61,973 nucleotides of DNA from Pseudoalteromonas piscicida (GTDB taxonomy: Bacteria > Pseudomonadota > Gammaproteobacteria > Enterobacterales > Alteromonadaceae): the NCBI RefSeq assembly GCF_002744175.1, contig NZ_NKHF01000050.1, positions 1 through 61,973 on the forward strand, written 5' to 3'. Below are positions 20,909 to 28,824 of the stretch, one piece after another. Both the position numbers and the translations under genes were made by a program. The notes below the pieces were generated by a model. It was given only the letters and a program-made list of their open reading frames with translations, did no database searches and had not been told where the DNA came from. Every line of letters begins with the position of its first letter. Position 1 is the stretch's first letter.

Positions 20909-21499
20909 ATGAAAAAACTGACTTTAGCGCTGCTTGCAACAGTGAGTTGTGCCGCGTTCGCTCGTCCAGCCCCTTTGGTTTCTATTCCAAGTCATGATGC
21001 TTTTTTTGACGCTATTAAAGCGCACTGTGGTAAAGCTTATGAAGGTAAAGTGACGGTAGATAATCAAGGTCCAAGTAGCTTTAGTGAAGCGCGTTTGGTG
21101 ATGCATGTTCGCCGATGCAACGATACCGAGTTGCAAGTTCCATTTCACGTTGGAAAAGATGCCTCACGAACTTGGATCATTACCAAGACTGGCAGTGGCT
21201 TAAGCTTAAAGCACGACCATCGTCATGAAGACGGTAGCGATGACACATCTACTATGTACGGTGGTCACACTCTAGATGCGGGATACGGCACCATGCAGTC
21301 GTTTCCTGCTGATGAATATTCTAAGCAGCTTTTTGTTGAACAAGGGATCCCACAATCTGTTGGAAATACTTGGCAAATGTATATTTACCCTGAGAAGTTT
21401 ACTTATCGCTTGGTACGTGAAGGACGAGAGTTCCGTGTGGATTTTGATTTAACCGAACCTGTCACCGCACCAAAAGCGCCATGGGGATACAAAGACTGA
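20909..21499 (+). CDS. Secreted protein of unknown function
   Basis: A 196-residue protein with a clear signal peptide (MKKLTLALLATVSCAAFA). The mature part has a Cys pair (HCGKAYEG, VRRCNDTE) that may form a disulfide, a His-rich stretch KHDHRHEDGSDDTSTMYGGH, and a WQMYIYPEKFTYRLVREGREFRVDFDL ending. ATG 20909 starts the signal peptide; an in-frame ATG at 20891 lies within the leu terminator. I do not recognise a characterised family. The histidines could bind metal, but this is a guess. Confidence 0.75.
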   Translation: MKKLTLALLATVSCAAFARPAPLVSIPSHDAFFDAIKAHCGKAYEGKVTVDNQGPSSFSEARLVMHVRRCNDTELQVPFHVGKDASRTWIITKTGSGLSLKHDHRHEDGSDDTSTMYGGHTLDAGYGTMQSFPADEYSKQLFVEQGIPQSVGNTWQMYIYPEKFTYRLVREGREFRVDFDLTEPVTAPKAPWGYKD

Positions 21500-21549
21500 G
21501 TTCAGCGCTGAGCAGTAACCAGGCGAATATAAAGTGTGTGACTATTTAA

Positions 21550-21755
21550 GAGCTTCGGATAATTAATACTTTTCTGGCAGCCAATTTTAGCCCAGCTATA
21601 GGTGCGTAAATTCGCCTTGCCTACAAGGATGTAGGTACTAGGGCGGTAGCTGGACGCGAGAGCGGAGTTATCCCCAAAACGCTTTGGCTAGATAAGGAAA
21701 TAATGTAATGTGATTTTAAAAAATAAGTTAGCTCATTTCTTATCTAAGCCTCAGG
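21550..21755. repeat. MITE-like intergenic repeat, copy A
   Basis: About 206 bases clearly homologous to copy B at 56649-56878. Shared blocks include GCGTAAATTCGC, the hairpin CCTACAAGGATGTAGG, GAGCGGAGTTATCCC and GGCTAGATAAGG. The ends form imperfect inverted repeats (GAGCTTCGGATAA on the left, GAGGCTTAGATAA as the complement on the right). The right end touches the stop codon of the convergent lipoprotein gene. No transposase is encoded. Confidence 0.75.
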
Positions 21756-22130
21756 CTATTTAGCGACACACTTTACCTCTACCGTTAAGTCATTTTGGTA
21801 AGGCCTTGGCTCTAGTGGTAGTTTGTCAAATTCTTGCACACCACTGAGTAAAGTCAGTTGTGGGTGACTGCCTTGGCAGAGGCGTTTAGCATGGCGCAAC
21901 AAAAATACACTTTGTTGCCTAAAGTGGGTATAACTATCGGGCTTAATTGCGAGTCTGTACAAGTCATCGTTATAAGTGATTTGTTCGTAATGGACCTTGT
22001 GGTCAAAGTCATAGTGCTTTTCAGGTTCGCCTTTGGGCACTGGGGTGTATTGACAAGCGCTGAGCAGGGCTGCACTCGCGATAAGGGAACTTAGCTTTAA
22101 CACATTCGGTCTCAATGATAACTTAGGCAT
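21756..22130 (-). CDS. Small predicted lipoprotein
   Basis: A 124-residue protein with a lipoprotein signal (hydrophobic LIASAALLSAC, lipobox LSAC at about residue 26). The mature region is short and polar, with two further Cys (RLCQGS, VKCVAK) that could pair. The start at 22130 follows AAAAGGACGG. The last codon abuts the MITE-like repeat. Function unknown. Confidence 0.75.
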   Translation of the reverse strand: MPKLSLRPNVLKLSSLIASAALLSACQYTPVPKGEPEKHYDFDHKVHYEQITYNDDLYRLAIKPDSYTHFRQQSVFLLRHAKRLCQGSHPQLTLLSGVQEFDKLPLEPRPYQNDLTVEVKCVAK

Positions 22131-22184
22131 AACCGTCCTTTTAATCTGCTACCTTATTATTATATCACACAGGAGATTAGCCAC

Positions 22185-22622
22185 TTGCTTAACCAATTAA
22201 AAAAACTGTTCCAAAGCTTGCATGAAACGTCTTCAAAAGAAGAGCTGGACTTTAATACTGCCTTGGCTGCTTTATTGGTAGAGGTGATGCGAGCAGATGG
22301 CAAGTTGCAGCAGTCGGAGTTTGACAAGATTGCTGAACTACTGAAAACGCGCTGTGAGTTACCCGAGGCTCAAGTTAATATACTTATCGAAGAAGCCCAA
22401 CAACTCGTTGAGCAAGCCGTAGACATGTATTCATTTGCTAAGCAGGTCAACAATCACACCTCAGATATAGAGCGAATTGAAGTGATAGAGTTACTTTGGC
22501 ATGTGGCGTATGCAGATGGCGAATTAGACAGCCATGAAGACCATATTATTCGTAAAATAGCAGGGCTATTTTATGTTGCACACGCCGACTTTATTGCCGC
22601 AAAACTTCGCGCGCAACCTTAA
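22185..22622 (+). CDS. TerB-family protein
   Basis: A 145-residue soluble helical protein with paired acidic metal-binding-like motifs MRADGKLQQSEFDKIAELL and AYADGELDSHEDHIIRKIAGLF, characteristic of the TerB fold. Stand-alone TerB proteins are common in gammaproteobacteria and do not by themselves mean tellurite resistance; no other ter genes are here. The start is TTG 22185, with AGGAG nine bases upstream. It ends in the tetranucleotide TTAA that also encodes the stop of the convergent sigma factor gene. Confidence 0.82.
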   Translation: MLNQLKKLFQSLHETSSKEELDFNTALAALLVEVMRADGKLQQSEFDKIAELLKTRCELPEAQVNILIEEAQQLVEQAVDMYSFAKQVNNHTSDIERIEVIELLWHVAYADGELDSHEDHIIRKIAGLFYVAHADFIAAKLRAQP

Positions 22623-23146
22623 TGCCTTACCAGCTCTTTTTGACAGCTATTTATTGCCTCTTTGAGCATAAAGTTAACCAGGGTAGGAGATATTTTATAT
22701 AATTTGGCAATCTCTTTTTGTTTGAAGCGGCCACTACGATAAAAGCTAAATATGTTCTGGTGTCGAGTTGAGAGTTTTTGAATTGTGGAGTCCATGCGTT
22801 TGTCGAGCTGCGCTAACTCAACTTTTATTTCGATGTTGGAATCTTTATCAGACATATGGTCAACATGTGTAGCTTCAAGTGCGACCAAGCCTTCTCTGTT
22901 TTGCTTTCTAAGCATATCGATAGCGATGTTTCTTGCCACTTGGAAGCAAAAGCTGGTGGTATTACTGATTTCGGCATTTTGTGTACTAGACATACCACAA
23001 AGACGAATAAAGGTGTCCTGTAATGCGTCTTCAGCAAGGTAAGGACACTTTAAAATACTGTTGAGGTACGCGAGCACTTTTCCTTTGTTGTCTGAAATAA
23101 CTTGAGCCCACTTAATCGCAAACTTGGACACAGACCATACTCCCAT
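22619..23146 (-). CDS. ECF sigma factor, FecI-like
   Basis: A 175-residue sigma-70-family factor lacking regions 1 and 3. Region 2 contains CPYLAEDALQDTFIRL and FCFQVARNIAIDMLRKQNRE; region 4 has KLSTRHQNIFSFYRSGRFKQKEIAKLYKISPTLVNFMLKEAI. These match the iron-starvation FecI type. No FecR-like anti-sigma gene or receptor lies beside it, which is unusual for the class. A strong Fur box sits 23-43 bases before the start codon, so it is probably made under iron limitation. Its target promoters are not identifiable here. Confidence 0.87.
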   Translation of the reverse strand: MGVWSVSKFAIKWAQVISDNKGKVLAYLNSILKCPYLAEDALQDTFIRLCGMSSTQNAEISNTTSFCFQVARNIAIDMLRKQNREGLVALEATHVDHMSDKDSNIEIKVELAQLDKRMDSTIQKLSTRHQNIFSFYRSGRFKQKEIAKLYKISPTLVNFMLKEAINSCQKELVRH

Positions 23147-23168
23147 GTTAATTGTATCAGTTAAGTGT

Positions 23169-23189
23169 AAATGATAACGCTTATCATTT
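23169..23189. promoter_or_regulatory. Fur box at the ECF sigma gene
   Basis: AATGATAACGCTTATCATT (flanked by A and T) has 9-bp inverted arms around a 3-base centre, and matches 14 of 19 Fur consensus positions in the best register. It lies immediately upstream of the sigma factor start. Confidence 0.75.
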
Positions 23190-23397
23190 GTTGTGCGATC
23201 TTATTTCCTGTTCTGGGTTCATGTCAAGTTAAATTAATATTATTGTTCATTTACTTACACTGATAGTTAACTTTTTATTTTCATTGTGTCGATATTGGAG
23301 TCCTATTTCACTTTTTTGGTACTATGTTTATGATTCACTTCTTAAATCATATAGATTGTTTACCCTGTAATTAGCACTAGCAAAGTTGATCATCAGC

Positions 23398-24078
23398 ATG
23401 AAAGTATTTGAAGATATTTATCAAAGAGCTGCCCAGCGAAAGGGCTCAGGAGCTGCATTAAAAGCCAAACTTACAAAACCACTGGAACCACAGGCGTTAC
23501 GAGCATTAAGCGATGATCAGTGGTTAGAGGAGTTTACTCGAAAAGTATTCCAAAGCGGCTTCTATTGGGCAGTAGTTGATAATAAATGGGATGGTTTTAG
23601 AGAAGTATTCTGGCAGTTTTCTATCGAGAAATTACTCATGATGTCACCAGAAATGTATGAACAGCGTAGTCAGGATGAACGGATCATTCGTAATGCTAAG
23701 AAAGTAAAAAGTATTGCTGACAATTGCCATATGATTTTTGAAGTGCAGCAACAACATGGTCGCTTTAGCGAGTTTGTTGCGAACTGGCCTGAAGATAATA
23801 TCGTTGGATTATGGCTGTACCTTAAAAAGCATGGTGCGCGTTTAGGAGGAAACACGGGTCCTTACGCACTAAGAGTGTTGGGAAAAGACACCTTTTTACT
23901 TAGCAAAGACGTAGAAACAGTGTTACGTGCAGAAGCAGTCATCGATGGCGGCTTGCAAAGTCAAAAGTCGCTTCATGCTGCACAGCAGTTTTTTAACGAG
24001 ATGCGTGACTACAGTGGTCTTAGCCTTCAAGAGTTAAGTCAAATTGTATCAATGAGCGTCGGTGAAAACGTGCGTTAA
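23398..24078 (+). CDS. DNA-3-methyladenine glycosylase I family protein
   Basis: A 226-residue protein of the Tag glycosylase family, expected to excise 3-methyladenine from alkylated DNA. The motif FTRKVFQSGFYWAVVDNKWDGFREVF matches the family's catalytic-pocket region. RIIRNAKKVKSIADNCHMI and the helical C-terminal part follow the same fold. The zinc-binding cysteines and histidines of E. coli Tag are not evident, so this is a divergent subfamily. ATG 23398 is preferred to an in-frame TTG at 23386, though no strong ribosome site is visible. Confidence 0.75.
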   Translation: MKVFEDIYQRAAQRKGSGAALKAKLTKPLEPQALRALSDDQWLEEFTRKVFQSGFYWAVVDNKWDGFREVFWQFSIEKLLMMSPEMYEQRSQDERIIRNAKKVKSIADNCHMIFEVQQQHGRFSEFVANWPEDNIVGLWLYLKKHGARLGGNTGPYALRVLGKDTFLLSKDVETVLRAEAVIDGGLQSQKSLHAAQQFFNEMRDYSGLSLQELSQIVSMSVGENVR

Positions 24079-24117
24079 TCGAACAATCAAAGTGTGCCAA
24101 AAAATGGAGGTAGCCGC

Positions 24118-25533
24118 ATGACATATTTTCAGCCTTATAAAGGCTCCACGCTGCTTTTTGATGAGCAGCCCGCGAGGTTTACTCAGCCTCGCTTGCTATT
24201 GGTTAATGCCCCATTGCTGAAAAAGCTTGGGCTGGCAGAAAACAGTACAGACCATCTTGCAGAGCTGTTAAGTGGTCAGCGCAAGCTTGGTGATATTGCA
24301 CCGATGAGTTTGGCTTATAGCGGCCATCAGTTTGGTCAATTTAACCCTTTACTCGGTGATGGTCGTGCGCACCTCATTGGAGGGATAAAAGGTCTAGACG
24401 GTACGCAATATGACTTACATTTAAAGGGCTCGGGAGCTACCCGATTTTCTCGTGGCGGTGATGGCTTTTGTGCACTTGGTCCAGCTGTACGGGAGTTTGT
24501 CATGAGTCAAGCGATGGTCGGCTTGGGTGTCCCTACAACCGAGTGTTTATCTGTGGTGACAACAGGAGAGCAGGTTTATCGCCAGGGACAAACACCAGGT
24601 GCGGTTGTTTGTCGTGTGGCACAAAGCCATATTCGTGTTGGAACAATGCAATATCTTGCGACTCAGCAAGATAACGAAGCAATATGGCAGCTACTTAAAT
24701 TACTGGGTGCACAATTATTTGATGGTCTTGAGGTCAATACCGAGCGTGATGTTATAGAGCTATTCAGAGAAGTGTGTGAGCGACTTGTTGATTTGGTTGT
24801 AGACTGGATGCGTGTTGGCTTTATTCATGGAGTTATGAATACCGACAATATTTTACTCAGTGGTGAAACCATTGATTATGGTCCGTGTGCCATGATGGAA
24901 AAATTTAACTTTAACGCGGTGTTTAGCTCTATTGATCGTCAGGGGCGATATGCATTTGGCAACCAGCCAAACATTATGAACTGGAATTGCGCTCGGCTGG
25001 CAGAATCTTTGTTGGTATTGTGGCAAGATGAGCAACAAGGGCTGGAGGCGCTAAGTCATACCTTAGCCGAGTTTTCAGAGTCTTTTAATCGCAAATATAA
25101 AGATATGTGGGCGGCTAAATTAGGCATTGATGAGTGGCATGAAGCGGATGATATCTTACTAGGTGATTTGCTTAAGTTAATGACCGAGCATGAACTTGAT
25201 TTTACCAATACCTTTGCGGCACTTACTAACTCGTTGTTGGGTCACCCAAATAAGACCCTGCGCATCCCCAGTGAATTAGAATCTTGGCAGCAACGGTGGC
25301 AACAAAGGCGAGCAGCTGATGCCGCACACTTGATGAGTCAAGCCAACCCAATTTTAATCCCTCGAAACGCATTAGTCGAAGCTGAGATCGAACAGTTTAA
25401 TCAACATGGTGCTAGCCATACATTGGCAGCGTGGTTAAACGCGCTAACTACACCTTATGAGTATAAAGACTATCCTGAGGCTTGGATGAGTTCATCAACA
25501 CCCGAGCATTATCAAACATTTTGTGGAACTTAA
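24118..25533 (+). CDS. selO: Protein adenylyltransferase SelO
   Basis: A 471-residue pseudokinase-fold enzyme (YdiU/SelO) that transfers AMP from ATP to protein hydroxyls and acts in redox stress in E. coli. Signatures are LAYSGHQFGQFNPLLGDGRAHL, KGSGATRFSRGGDGFCALGPAVREF, CRVAQSHIRVGTMQY and the metal site HGVMNTDNILL..TIDYGPCAMME. The C-terminus ends in CGT, with Cys in the position of selenocysteine in eukaryotic SelO. GGAGG precedes ATG 24118. The stop codon is immediately followed by the ATG of an ABC transporter, so the two are translated together. Confidence 0.95.
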   Translation: MTYFQPYKGSTLLFDEQPARFTQPRLLLVNAPLLKKLGLAENSTDHLAELLSGQRKLGDIAPMSLAYSGHQFGQFNPLLGDGRAHLIGGIKGLDGTQYDLHLKGSGATRFSRGGDGFCALGPAVREFVMSQAMVGLGVPTTECLSVVTTGEQVYRQGQTPGAVVCRVAQSHIRVGTMQYLATQQDNEAIWQLLKLLGAQLFDGLEVNTERDVIELFREVCERLVDLVVDWMRVGFIHGVMNTDNILLSGETIDYGPCAMMEKFNFNAVFSSIDRQGRYAFGNQPNIMNWNCARLAESLLVLWQDEQQGLEALSHTLAEFSESFNRKYKDMWAAKLGIDEWHEADDILLGDLLKLMTEHELDFTNTFAALTNSLLGHPNKTLRIPSELESWQQRWQQRRAADAAHLMSQANPILIPRNALVEAEIEQFNQHGASHTLAAWLNALTTPYEYKDYPEAWMSSSTPEHYQTFCGT

Positions 25534-27312
25534 ATGGTTAAACAGCAACTTTCATGGCAAGAAATTAAACGTAAAGTCCTTGAACACAAACGACCGCTAA
25601 TAAAAGCGCACATTATTGCATTGCTCGCTGCGTTGGTGAGTGTGCCTATCCCGCTTATGATGCCGCTGTTAGTAGACGAGGTGCTACTTAATACCCCAGG
25701 CCCCGCGGTCGCATGGATGAATTCGGTGTTACCTGCACACTGGCATGGCCCAAGTGCGTATATTGTGGTGATCTTGTTGGCGGTGATAGCAATGCGCCTT
25801 GCCAGTCTTGTCTTGGGTGTCATGCAGTCGCGGCAATTTACCATTATTGGCAAGGATATAAGTTACCAGATCCGCGAACGGCTCCTTACTCATTTACCAA
25901 AGGTACAACTCAAGGAATATGAGAGCCAAGGAGGTGCAGCGATCAGTTCACGCTGTATTACCGATGTTGAAACCCTAGATAAGTTTATTAGCCAGACACT
26001 ATCTCGTTTCTTAATTGGTTTACTCACTATTGTTGGCACAGCTGCAATTTTATTATGGATCGACTGGGTGCTTGGCTTGGTTATTCTCTTACTCAATCCT
26101 GCCGTTATTTATTTTTCTAGGCAATTTGGCAAGCATGTCAAAAAGTTGAAAAAGGAAGAAAATGCCGCATTTGAAGCGCTTCAGACTTCATTGGTAGAGA
26201 CACTCGATGCTATCTCTCAGTTAAAAGCGGTACGCCGTGAGGGCAATTATTTTGAACAAGTAAAACTTGCCGCCAGCGACTTAAAACATTTTGCGGTGCA
26301 ATCACAGTGGAAAACTGATGCGGTCAATCGTTTGAGCTTTACTGTATTTTTAGTGGGCTTTGAGTTTTTCCGAGCGGTAGCTATGTTTATGGTGGTCTTT
26401 TCTGATTTAACCGTAGGGCAGATCTTTGCTGTTTTTGGTTATCTCTGGTTTATGATGGGGCCAGTCCAAGAAATTTTGGGGATTCAATATGCTTATTATG
26501 GCGCCTCAGCCGCATTAGGTAGGTTAAATCAAGTTTTCAACTTTGCGACAGAGCCACAATATCCTGCTACGAAATCGGCTTTTGATTCATCTCAAGTTGA
26601 TATTAAGTTTGCCAACATAGACTTTGCTTACGTTACTGAGCAACCGGTACTTAAACAGGTGTCTTTACATATTCCTGCAGGGAAAAAGGTTGCGTTAGTT
26701 GCTGTATCAGGAGGGGGAAAATCCACTTTGGTACAATTACTACTGGGGCTTTATGAAAAGCAAAGGGGCGATATTCATATTAATGACATACCCGTGGAGC
26801 AAATTGGTTACGAAGCGGTGAGAGACAATATAGTGACTGTGCTACAACAGCCTATACTCTTCAATACCAGTATTCGTGAAAACTTGGCGATGGGAAGAGA
26901 AGTTGCCGATGATGTGCTTTGGCGAGCATTGCAAGTTGCTGAGCTGGCAGAAACGGTACTGGCCTTGGCTGATAAGTTAGAGGCTCAAGTCGGTCGAAAT
27001 GGCATCAAGTTGTCAGGTGGTCAGAAGCAGCGGCTAGCAATTGCGCGAATGGTAGTTGCCGATCCAAAGGTGGTGGTACTAGATGAAGCAACTTCTGCAT
27101 TAGATATTGAAACGGAGGCGAAAATTCACCGAAATTTGCAAAAGTTCCTATCGGGCAGGACAACATTGATTATTGCGCATCGCCTTAGTGCAATAAAGCA
27201 GGCTGATTTAATTTATGTATTGGATGATGGAGAAGTGTCTCAATATGGAGAACACAAGGAGTTGCTAGAGGAACGGGGGCTCTATCAAATTCTTTTTGGC
27301 CACCAAAATTAA
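25534..27312 (+). CDS. ABC transporter, fused permease and ATPase
   Basis: A 592-residue half-transporter of the exporter type: a six-segment membrane domain (residues about 20-310) and a nucleotide-binding domain. The NBD has the signature LSGGQKQRLAIAR, Walker B VVVLDEATSALD and switch IAHRL. Walker A reads AVSGGGKS (residues 390-397) where the first position is usually Gly, an uncommon but probably tolerated change. No accessory periplasmic protein is adjacent, so it likely works as a homodimer. Substrate unknown. The gene starts directly after selO with no gap. Confidence 0.92.
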   Translation: MVKQQLSWQEIKRKVLEHKRPLIKAHIIALLAALVSVPIPLMMPLLVDEVLLNTPGPAVAWMNSVLPAHWHGPSAYIVVILLAVIAMRLASLVLGVMQSRQFTIIGKDISYQIRERLLTHLPKVQLKEYESQGGAAISSRCITDVETLDKFISQTLSRFLIGLLTIVGTAAILLWIDWVLGLVILLLNPAVIYFSRQFGKHVKKLKKEENAAFEALQTSLVETLDAISQLKAVRREGNYFEQVKLAASDLKHFAVQSQWKTDAVNRLSFTVFLVGFEFFRAVAMFMVVFSDLTVGQIFAVFGYLWFMMGPVQEILGIQYAYYGASAALGRLNQVFNFATEPQYPATKSAFDSSQVDIKFANIDFAYVTEQPVLKQVSLHIPAGKKVALVAVSGGGKSTLVQLLLGLYEKQRGDIHINDIPVEQIGYEAVRDNIVTVLQQPILFNTSIRENLAMGREVADDVLWRALQVAELAETVLALADKLEAQVGRNGIKLSGGQKQRLAIARMVVADPKVVVLDEATSALDIETEAKIHRNLQKFLSGRTTLIIAHRLSAIKQADLIYVLDDGEVSQYGEHKELLEERGLYQILFGHQN

Positions 27313-27461
27313 TTCGTTATTTAGCAAAAATTCCTTATGTAACGTTAAGTAAACATTAATAGACGAGCTAATATTATTTATGCAACGTAATCGGTTAACG
27401 CTTTTTGATATACTATTATGAGTTAACTACTCAATGCGTAAACTAACAGAGATGGGAAGGA

Positions 27462-28520
27462 ATGATGAAAATTAAAACTTTGAGCTTACTAGTTGCGATG
27501 GCAGTCACAGCCAATGCAAATGCAAACACAACTGAACCGACTGAAGGTGTTTACTTAGGTGTGTTCGGTGATTTCTATGATGCAGACTGGCAGGAACACC
27601 GTGATGTGCCTGGGCTAAATATTGAAGACTCTACGGGGTGGGGTGCGGAAATAGGTTACCGTTTTGATAAGTACTGGAGTGGTCGTCTAGAGTATGCAGA
27701 TATGGACTTTGATTTAAGCGGTATCAGCAATGGCTCTTTAGATGCTGAACGCTATGGTATTGATGGTCTGTACCATTTTGATGGTGGTCCATTTTATGGA
27801 TTGGTAGGTCTTAAAAAGATGAACCTTGATGTCGTCTCCGATAATACATTTGCTAATGTCGGGGCAGGTGTTCGCCACTTCTTTACTGACAACCTATTTG
27901 TGAACGCAGAAGCTGCTGTTTATCAAGGTCTAGAAGCTGGTTTCACGGATGTAGGCGGTAAAATTGGTATTAACTATTCATTCGGCAGCGCAGGTAAGTC
28001 GGAAGCGGTTGAGCCAGCTCCAGCGCCTACTCCAGTTGTTGCTGAAGCGCCAAAAGATTCTGATAAGGATGGTGTTGTAGACAGTGAAGACAAATGTGCG
28101 AATACGCCAATGACTGATGCTGTAGATGCTTCAGGCTGTACTATGTACAAGATAAAAGAAGATAAAGTGAGTCTTCTTGTACGTTTTCCTCACGATGATG
28201 CAACCTTCTCTCAGCAGTATGTTGATGACATCAATGCTGTCGCTAAGTTCTTGAAAGAACATAAAAGTGCGAGTGTTGTGATTGAAGGCCATACTTCCGC
28301 TGTGGGCGATGCAAATTACAATCAAAAGCTTTCTGAGCGTCGAGCTAAAAGCGTGGCGGAAAAGCTAGTTGACATGGGCATTGATTCAATGCGTATTACT
28401 ACGGTAGGTTACGGTGAAGAGCGTTTAAAGAACCCTGCTAATACGCGAGAAGCACACGCAGAAAATCGCCGTGTTGAAGCTCACTTATCTACCAAAGAGA
28501 AAGTAAAAGTGAAACGTTAA
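27462..28520 (+). CDS. OmpA-family outer membrane protein
   Basis: A 352-residue protein. The signal peptide ends ANANA. An eight-strand OmpA-like barrel follows (YLGVFGDFYDADW to GGKIGINYSFG), then a Pro/Ala linker, a calcium-binding thrombospondin-type repeat (DSDKDGVVDSEDKCANTP), and a C-terminal peptidoglycan-binding domain with VIEGHTSAVGDANYNQKLSERRAKSV and ENRRVEAHL. It tethers the outer membrane to the wall. A strong ribosome site (GGAAGGA) precedes two adjacent ATG codons; either could start translation. Single gene with its own terminator. Confidence 0.94.
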   Translation: MMKIKTLSLLVAMAVTANANANTTEPTEGVYLGVFGDFYDADWQEHRDVPGLNIEDSTGWGAEIGYRFDKYWSGRLEYADMDFDLSGISNGSLDAERYGIDGLYHFDGGPFYGLVGLKKMNLDVVSDNTFANVGAGVRHFFTDNLFVNAEAAVYQGLEAGFTDVGGKIGINYSFGSAGKSEAVEPAPAPTPVVAEAPKDSDKDGVVDSEDKCANTPMTDAVDASGCTMYKIKEDKVSLLVRFPHDDATFSQQYVDDINAVAKFLKEHKSASVVIEGHTSAVGDANYNQKLSERRAKSVAEKLVDMGIDSMRITTVGYGEERLKNPANTREAHAENRRVEAHLSTKEKVKVKR

Positions 28521-28538
28521 TCTAACGATTAATACTGA

Positions 28539-28569
28539 AAAAAGGCTCCTCCTACTGGAGCCTTTTTTG
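28539..28569 (+). terminator. Terminator after the OmpA-family gene
   Basis: AAAAAAGGCTCC pairs perfectly with GGAGCCTTTTTT around a 7-base loop, giving a 12-bp stem with a U tract. Confidence 0.92.
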
Positions 28570-28824
28570 ATCTTATATTCGACCAAAGTTCAAATGATTC
28601 TCGTTTGACTAATATTCATCAAAATATACTTGTTTCCACATGCTTATTCATTGTATTTATAGTGACTATAAGGCGAGGTATCGCATGCAAGATTTTCATC
28701 TATACTCAAAGACCTTATAATTGTTCATTATATTTTATGGTCAAGGGAATGGTTCAGCCGGTTGCACCGACAATCGCTGCCAGATCATTTGCTTGTCTGT
28801 CCACGTCACCAAGAGGGCAATATT
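28570..28824. other. acnB upstream region
   Basis: About 255 bases without a credible gene. An imperfect 19-bp palindrome (TCAAATGATTCTCGTTTGA, 28591-28609; seven of nine pairs) shares the AATGAT core of Fur sites, matching 10 of 19 positions. The open frame upstream of acnB here is not coding, because the true start is GTG 28825. Confidence 0.3.

Noticed and set aside
22185..22622. Tellurite resistance determinant
   Set aside because: A single TerB-fold protein without terA, terC, terD or terE does not support this.
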